Shown here piece after piece: positions 1 through 5,200 of a DNA stretch of 6,720 bases. Under the pieces are notes generated by a model. That model made no database searches, was not told the origin of the DNA, and saw only the letters and a list, made by a program, of their open reading frames with translations. This DNA comes from Lentimicrobium sp. Lineage in GTDB: Bacteria; Bacteroidota; Bacteroidia; Bacteroidales; Lentimicrobiaceae. The position numbers and the translations under genes are program-made. The first letter of the stretch is position 1. Every line of letters begins with the position of its first letter. The stretch covers positions 1 through 6,720 of the forward strand of contig JAAXUD010000156.1 of the NCBI GenBank assembly GCA_013336205.1. Direction: 5' to 3'.

Positions 1-780
1 CGGAATTGTAATTAACTGCTTGTCAGAAATGAATTGCAAATCCTTTGAAAATACTTCTGTACCACCCTGCATCACTTTTAACCTGCTTGATTCTCCCGCT
101 GACTCAAAAGCCTGAACAAGGATTTCCACAGGGAAACGATTTCCTTTATAGGCTACCCGGTTATAGTTAATCCGCTTTACCAGGAGATCGCGATGCTGGC
201 TTGTATCTCCGATATTTATCGTATAAACAGGGTATGAAACATCTCTCACAAGGTAGGAAGGATCAGAACCGGAATTAAAGATACCATCGGTTGCCATCAC
301 AACCGCACCTACATTACGGTTATAAAAGCGATTATTTACCTGGGTAAAAAATGCGGCTATATCGGTCAGGTTTTCGTTATAATTCAGTGTATCACCCGGT
401 TTAACCTCATCGGCAAAAGTATAGCTGACCACCTCAAAATCATCACCCAATTCAGCAATCAGCTTCTTTATACCTGAATTCAATTCGTTTTTTACAAAAA
501 GTGAGTCAGGGTTAAGAAGCATTGAACCTGAATTGTCAACACCAATCACAATCGTTGGTTTCTCTTTCGTCCTGATAACAGTTTTTACCATAGGAGAAAG
601 AAGCAGAAATGAGATAAGACTCACTGAAATAAACCTGAAAGCTGACAACAGCCAGACAAGTCCGATTGAAAAATCATCAGAAGTATTGCGGTAGTATAAA
701 ATAGCAGCAAAAGCAGCACCCAGAAATAAACAAAGTGGTAGCAGCCAGAGCGAGTATCCTGCAACGAGTTGTATGCCCAA
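1..780 (-). CDS. Membrane-anchored VWA-domain protein, 5' part only (3' end outside window)
   Basis: The 260 visible codons encode two N-terminal membrane segments (about residues 9-30 and 40-63), then a von Willebrand factor A domain. Its metal-ion-dependent adhesion site is intact: DNSGS gives D82, S84 and S86, followed by T139-D140 in NLTD and T164-D165-G166 in ATDG. From about residue 190 a beta-rich segment begins that resembles the Ig-like region following VWA domains in large Bacteroidota membrane proteins. Such proteins are usually far longer, so most of this one lies beyond position 1. The VWA domain probably faces the periplasm and binds a divalent metal and a protein partner; the partner is unknown. 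No ATG occurs in frame before the first membrane segment. I chose TTG at 780-778 because the hydrophobic N-terminus follows directly; TTG at 804-802 is an alternative. It is related in architecture to BatA/BatB-type proteins, but I cannot assign it to that group. Confidence 0.8.
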   Translation of the reverse strand, partial: MGIQLVAGYSLWLLPLCLFLGAAFAAILYYRNTSDDFSIGLVWLLSAFRFISVSLISFLLLSPMVKTVIRTKEKPTIVIGVDNSGSMLLNPDSLFVKNELNSGIKKLIAELGDDFEVVSYTFADEVKPGDTLNYNENLTDIAAFFTQVNNRFYNRNVGAVVMATDGIFNSGSDPSYLVRDVSYPVYTINIGDTSQHRDLLVKRINYNRVAYKGNRFPVEILVQAFESAGESSRLKVMQGGTEVFSKDLQFISDKQLITIP

Positions 781-811
781 AATATTAAAATTAGTTAAAT
801 GCAAATTTCCG

Positions 812-840
812 AAAAAAGCCCTTTTGCCAAACAAAAAGGC
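812..840 (-). terminator. Intrinsic terminator, second of a tandem pair
   Basis: Read on the minus strand, GCCTTTTT (840-833) pairs with AAAAGGGC (825-818) in an 8-bp stem with one G-T wobble and a 7-base loop. Six T residues follow (817-812). It lies directly behind the larger hairpin at 841-894 and about 30 bases before the probable VWA start, so it should act as a backup stop for the upstream gene. Confidence 0.55.
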
Positions 841-894
841 AAAAAATAAGGTTGCCTGTAAAGCTAAATCATTCTGCTTACAAGACAACCTTAT
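841..894 (-). terminator. Intrinsic terminator after the secreted-protein gene
   Basis: Read on the minus strand, ATAAGGTTG (894-886 of the opposite strand) pairs with its complement at 854-846 in a perfect 9-bp stem. Above a small internal loop the stem continues with TGTAA/TTACA (857-861 with 878-882) and a short GC top, and the loop is about 11 bases. Six T residues follow (846-841, partly sharing the stem base). It starts 17 bases after the stop codon of the gene at 912-1598, as expected for that gene's terminator. Confidence 0.7.
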
Positions 895-911
895 AATTTA
901 CTGTGCTTCAA

Positions 912-1598
912 TTAGTCTTTAAATGCTGTTAAAAGCGAGTAACCTACAAGTTTTCCATTTTTATCAAATGATTCCGTTTTCACGGCGCCAATATTTTTAG
1001 TAACCCATTGTGTTGCCTTCACGGTCATTTTCATAATGGATTTTACATCCATATCATACGTTAATTTATAACATTCGAAAGTTCCGGCGGGGGTTGTAAC
1101 ACTCTCAATGGCTTCAACTTTGCGGTTATACATTTTAACAGCCATATTCATAATAACCATACCACCCGACATAAAGCTCATTTTTATATCACCGTCTTTC
1201 AATGTTTGTCCAACCTGCAATACATTTGGGTATTCCAGATCAATTCCATCAACTGTCATTTCCATATCCTTCATACCTCCCATAGTGCCGGGATCAAGAA
1301 AATTCTTCATATCCATATAGAATACACCATTCTCACAACGCATATCCAGTTCAATGGAACTTAAAGCCTTGTCCTTGTTATCAAACTGTTCACTTTTAAC
1401 TTTGAGACTTAACCCGGAAGCAATTGGGTCAACAGATAAAATGGTTTGCTGATTAGTACCTGAGAGTTTACCCTTGGCATCATAATTCTTGGTTTCAATA
1501 AATGTGCCGCTCTTTACAGGAAAATAACCTTCGCAATCCTGGGCTTTCAATCCGGAGATCAGCATTAAACTTAATGCGAGAAGAATCAATTTTTTCAT
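912..1598 (-). CDS. Secreted DUF3108-like (TapB-type) protein
   Basis: This is a 228-residue exported protein of unknown role. The N-terminus MKKLILLALSLMLISGLKAQ is a clear type I signal peptide with the AQ ending common in Bacteroidota. Cys22 follows but is not in a lipobox, because Asp precedes it, so this is probably not a lipoprotein. The mature part alternates short polar and hydrophobic stretches, consistent with a beta-rich fold. It has features I associate with DUF3108-like/TapB proteins: an N-terminal DCxxYFP segment and a late TPAGTFECYKL segment. That family call is from memory of its pattern. Residues 102-156 hold ten methionines. The frame is open up to ATG at 1685, but I chose the ATG at 1598 because it starts the signal peptide and because the -7 box at 1624-1631 would lie inside the longer version. 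It has its own promoter and a double terminator, so it is probably monocistronic. Confidence 0.85.
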   Translation of the reverse strand: MKKLILLALSLMLISGLKAQDCEGYFPVKSGTFIETKNYDAKGKLSGTNQQTILSVDPIASGLSLKVKSEQFDNKDKALSSIELDMRCENGVFYMDMKNFLDPGTMGGMKDMEMTVDGIDLEYPNVLQVGQTLKDGDIKMSFMSGGMVIMNMAVKMYNRKVEAIESVTTPAGTFECYKLTYDMDVKSIMKMTVKATQWVTKNIGAVKTESFDKNGKLVGYSLLTAFKD

Positions 1599-1623
1599 AG
1601 ATAACAGTTGTTTTAATGTTATA

Positions 1624-1631
1624 CAAATATA
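1624..1631 (-). promoter_or_regulatory. Bacteroidota -7 promoter box for the secreted-protein gene
   Basis: On the minus strand the sequence reads TATATTTG, a perfect match to the Bacteroidota primary-sigma -7 consensus TAnnTTTG. It ends 25 bases before the ATG at 1598, which would give a short leader of roughly 15-20 bases. No convincing TTTG -33 element is found 19-21 bases further upstream, so the call rests on the -7 box, its position, and the terminator lying upstream of it. Confidence 0.6.
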
Positions 1632-1707
1632 AAAAAACTTACGATAAAGTATTGATGATTTTAGCTCTGATAATGGCGAACCCATTTGCGCAGTGTTATC
1701 GAAAAAT

Positions 1708-1738
1708 AAAAAAAAGTGCAGACTTTACAACCTGCACT
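1708..1738 (-). terminator. Intrinsic terminator after fabG
   Basis: On the minus strand AGTGCAG and CTGCACT (1738-1732 and 1721-1715) form a perfect 7-bp stem around a 10-base loop. Eight T residues follow (1715-1708, the first shared with the stem), then one A and five more T. It lies about 90 bases after the fabG stop and upstream of the promoter at 1624-1631, so it separates fabG from the next gene. The plus-strand reading has no T run, so it works in one direction only. Confidence 0.85.
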
Positions 1739-1829
1739 CTGAGACTCTTGTTTCAAGCTATTTTTGACCCGAATTTAACTATTTAAAGCAATTTTTCATT
1801 GTGCTCAAATCGCTCAACTCAGGTACAAA

Positions 1830-2576
1830 TTACATCTTCATTCCACCGCAAACGCTGATTACCTGCCCTGTAACATAAGACGAAAGGTCGGAAGCCAGAA
1901 ACAATGCTACATCAGCAACATCTTCCGGTTTACCGCCGCGTTTGAGCGGAATTCCTTCAATCCATGATTTACGGACATCATCAGGTAATTTTGCTGTCAT
2001 ATCCGTTTCTATAAAGCCAGGAGCAATCGCATTGCAGCGCACACTCCGTGAGCCGAGCTCCTGGGCAATAGATTTGGTAAAACCAATCAAACCCGCTTTT
2101 GAAGCAGAATAATTTGATTGTCCGGCATTACCGCCAACTCCAACTACAGAACTCATATTGATGATAGATCCAAAGCGCTGCTTGAGCATTACCTTTTGAA
2201 CAGCTTTGGTAAGGTTGAAAACTGATTTAAGATTGACCTTAATAACCAAATCCCAATCACCTTCAGTCATTCGCATCAGCAGGTTATCGCGGGTAATACC
2301 AGCATTGTTAACCAGGATATCAATACGGCCAAATTCTGCAGCAACATCGGTAATAAGCTTTTCACTACCATCAAACGAACTGGCATCACTGGCATAGCCT
2401 TTGGATTTTACACCAAAAGCAGCAATTTCAGCTTCAAGGGCTTCAGCCGCAGCATCGTAATTAAGATCTGAAAAAGCAACATTCGCCCCTTCAGAAGCAA
2501 ATTTCAGGGCAATCGCCTTGCCAATACCACGAGCACCTCCGGTAACAAGTGCTGTCTTTCCTTCAAGTAATCTCAT
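1830..2576 (-). CDS. fabG: 3-oxoacyl-[acyl-carrier-protein] reductase FabG
   Basis: FabG reduces 3-oxoacyl-ACP to (R)-3-hydroxyacyl-ACP in the first reductive step of each type II fatty-acid elongation cycle, in the cytoplasm. The 248 residues match the usual length. A classical short-chain dehydrogenase layout is complete: the nucleotide-binding TGGARGIG (12-19), NNAG (90-93), and the catalytic tetrad N115, S143, Y156 and K160 in YSASK. R134 and R177 sit where E. coli FabG has the two arginines (R129, R172) that contact ACP, which favours FabG over other SDR enzymes; so do GNAGQSNYSASKAG and APGFIETDM. The second beta strand ends in Asp37 (FSDLN), which in SDR enzymes usually signals NAD(H) rather than NADP(H). 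The start ATG has an A/T-rich leader with no Shine-Dalgarno motif. It lies 86 bases after the glycogen-enzyme stop, with no terminator seen between them, and is followed by its own terminator. Confidence 0.95.
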   Translation of the reverse strand: MRLLEGKTALVTGGARGIGKAIALKFASEGANVAFSDLNYDAAAEALEAEIAAFGVKSKGYASDASSFDGSEKLITDVAAEFGRIDILVNNAGITRDNLLMRMTEGDWDLVIKVNLKSVFNLTKAVQKVMLKQRFGSIINMSSVVGVGGNAGQSNYSASKAGLIGFTKSIAQELGSRSVRCNAIAPGFIETDMTAKLPDDVRKSWIEGIPLKRGGKPEDVADVALFLASDLSSYVTGQVISVCGGMKM

Positions 2577-2601
2577 ATCGTCAGTTTTAATGTTTAAAAA
2601 T

Positions 2602-2610
2602 CAAAAAATA
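2602..2610 (-). promoter_or_regulatory. Possible weak promoter (-7-like box) for fabG
   Basis: The minus strand reads TATTTTTTG, one base longer than the TAnnTTTG consensus, ending 25 bases before the fabG ATG. This is the same distance as the good -7 box before the gene at 912-1598, and both are followed by the identical sequence AACATTAAAAC. The off-by-one spacing and the A/T-rich surroundings make this tentative; read-through from the upstream gene could also transcribe fabG. Confidence 0.3.
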
Positions 2611-2662
2611 TTAAAAATGCATTAAGAATCACCTTCAATATTCAGGCTTCAAATCATTGCGG

Positions 2663-5200
2663 TTAAATCCATTTAACAAGATTAAAATCCTGCTTGTGCG
2701 GTAAAAGCGGATGCTTTGGATACAGCCTGAAAGCAAAGTCAAAGACTCCGGCCTGGAGTGTTGGAATTTCTATAAAGAAAGTTACGATGTTTCCATTTAC
2801 ACCAGCCATTGTCATTTCTTCAACAAAGGAAAGATTCTTGACTTCATCGTTCACCTTATGTCCGAAAAGCACTTCAAGTCCAATATCATGTGCTGCCAGT
2901 TCATTTACATTAAGCACTACCTCAGCCACAAAATTTTCTCCCAGGCGCAATGGCTTGCGGGTTGAATCAGGCATTCTCACTGAAACCGTTTCTATACTTT
3001 CCCAACCGCGGAGGATTTTCCTTTTCCAGATGGTCAACTGCCTGATACCTTCATAATTCCTTTCGAAAAGCATAGATGACCTATTGATAAGTTTATTGTA
3101 AAACTTTTCATAATAATCATCAATCATTCTCTTCATCGTAAACTCAGGAGATATGCCGGCAATTGTATTCTTTATATATTTTACCCATTTGAGAGGAACC
3201 CCATTTTCATCGCGATTGTAGAAATCAGGAACGATCTCATCGGCGAAAATATTATAAATACTCTCTGTATCCAATTCATCCTGAAAATGCATATTCTGAT
3301 AGGTCTGCTCTTCAGGTAATGCCCAGCCAGCATCGGGTTTATAGCCTTCAGCCCACCAACCATCGAGTACCGAGAAGTTAACAACTCCATTCATAACCGC
3401 TTTTTCGCCACTGGTCCCGGATGCTTCAAGCGGTCTTGTTGGTGTATTAAGCCAAACATCGACACCCTGTACAAGTTTTGCGCCCAGTGACATGTCATAA
3501 TTTTCAACAAATACAATCTTGCCGGTAAATTGCGGCATTTTAGACACTTCCACTATGCGTTTCATCAGGTCTTGTCCGGCTTTGTCGGCAGGATGTGCCT
3601 TCCCGGCAAAAATAAATTGAACAGGCTGCTTTGCATTGTTAACAAGCTGTGAAAGTCTGTCAAGATTGTTAAACAGGAGATATGCTCTTTTATATGTAGC
3701 AAATCTGCGGGCGAAACCGATGGTAAGGGTTTTCTCATTCAGCGTTTCAATAGTCCGCATGATGAACTTTGGATTCTCTTGTCTGCGTTTCAGGTCGTCT
3801 CCAACCCTGACCCTGAGATACTCTATCAGTTCTTTTCGATGAGACTGTCTGAGATTCCAGATTTCCTGATCAGGAACTTCGTGAATTTTCGCCCAGAGCT
3901 CCGTGTTTGACTGATTCTGTAAGAAATCTTCCCCAAAAGCTTTTTTATAGAGATTCTGCCAGGCAGCAGAGGTCCAGGTGGGAAGATGAACACCATTGGT
4001 GACATAACTGATGTAAAGTTCTTCAGCATAATATCCTTCAAACATACCCTGGAACATTTCGCGGCTAACACGTCCGTGAATCCGGCTTACACCGTTCATT
4101 TCCTGAGAAAGCCTGGTAGCAAGTACGCTCATCGAAAACTTTTCATCATGCTTATCTTCGACAAAGCGACCCAGGTTCATAAATGTATTCCAGTCTATAT
4201 TCAGCCTGTCAGCATAATGTGGAATATAAGCCCTGAGCACATCTTCTGTAAAAGCATCATGTCCTGCCGGAACCGGAGTATGGGTGGTGAAGAGTTGTGT
4301 AGCCCTGACTATTTCAACAGCCTGATCAAAGGCAAACTTCTTTTCTTCGACCAAAAGCCGAAGCCTTTCGATGCCAATAAATGCAGCATGACCTTCATTA
4401 CAATGAAATACGTTAGGCTTTAATCCAATTGCATTAAGCAAACGAATTCCACCAACACCCAACAGTAACTCCTGCTTAAACCGGTTATCCCAATCGCCAC
4501 CATAAAGCTGATGCGTAATAAAACGATCTGCATCGCTGTTTTCTTCGATATCTGCATCAAGCAAATACAATGGAATCCTGCCTACATCGAGTTTCCAAAC
4601 CTTTGCATGAAGTGTTCTGCCGGGAAGTGCAAGATTAACCATCACCCATTCACCGTTTCCGTTCCTGACAGGTTTGAGCGGCATATGGGTAAACTTCTGA
4701 GGAGCGTAAGTATCTATCTGATCACCAAAAATTGAAAGATTCTGCCTGAAATAACCATAACGGTAGAGCAAACCGACCGCAACCATATTTTTGTTTGAAT
4801 CGCTGGCTTCCTTAAGATAGTCTCCAGCTAAAATGCCTAAACCACCTGAAAAAATCTGCACAGTATCGTGCAAACCATATTCCATGCTAAAATAGGCAAC
4901 CTGCTGTTTGGGCTTTTCAACAGCCTTTTTCATATAGGTCTCAAACTCTTCATAGATCTGATCGAGTTTGTTGATAAAGGCATCGTTCCGCTCAAGCTGA
5001 AGCATCTGCTTCACGGTGAGTGACTCTATCAAAGCCATTGGATTGTGGTTCAGTGCTTCCCACTGAATCGGATCTATCGATCTGAAAAGATCCACGGCCT
5101 GTGGATTCCACGACCACCAGAGATTGCGGGATAGTCTTTTTAATCCGTTAAAACGTTCCGGAATTCCGGGTTTTACGAGTACCTTGTTCCAGATTGGTGC
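2663..5200 (-). other. DUF3417 + GT35 phosphorylase module of the fusion protein
   Basis: This part encodes the phosphorylase half, beginning at about APIWNKVLVKPGIPERF (491-507) with the DUF3417 domain (NLWWSWNPQAVDLFR) found in the short bacterial alpha-glucan phosphorylases. K1090 (codon 3403-3401) is the expected Schiff-base lysine for pyridoxal phosphate. R988/R989 and K994 match the K568/R569 and K574 positions of rabbit muscle phosphorylase, with the first being Arg. LDGWWAEGY replaces the LDGANVE of the classical long type, as is usual in the DUF3417 group. Regulatory sites of the mammalian enzyme are not recognisable. Confidence 0.85.

Noticed and set aside
781..911. Search for a small RNA or riboswitch between the secreted-protein and VWA genes
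   Set aside because: The structure found is fully explained by two terminator hairpins with T runs; no conserved riboswitch-like core was seen.
1599..1685. 29-codon N-terminal extension of the secreted-protein frame up to ATG at 1685
   Set aside because: It would place the signal peptide internally and would contain the promoter box; the ATG at 1598 starts a textbook signal peptide.
1803..1817. Short direct repeat GCTCAA with 3-base spacing after fabG
   Set aside because: A six-base repeat in an untranslated stretch is expected by chance, and nothing nearby suggests an operator.
2662..2677. Perfect palindrome GTTAAATGGATTTAAC spanning the stop codon of the glycogen enzyme
   Set aside because: Only two bases separate the arms, the stem is A/T-rich and no T run follows, so it does not look like a terminator; coding constraint explains most of it.
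3986..4423. 145-codon open frame on the plus strand inside the phosphorylase region
   Set aside because: It lies wholly antisense to well-conserved phosphorylase motifs, its translation shows no recognisable domain, and its composition is that of a shadow frame.
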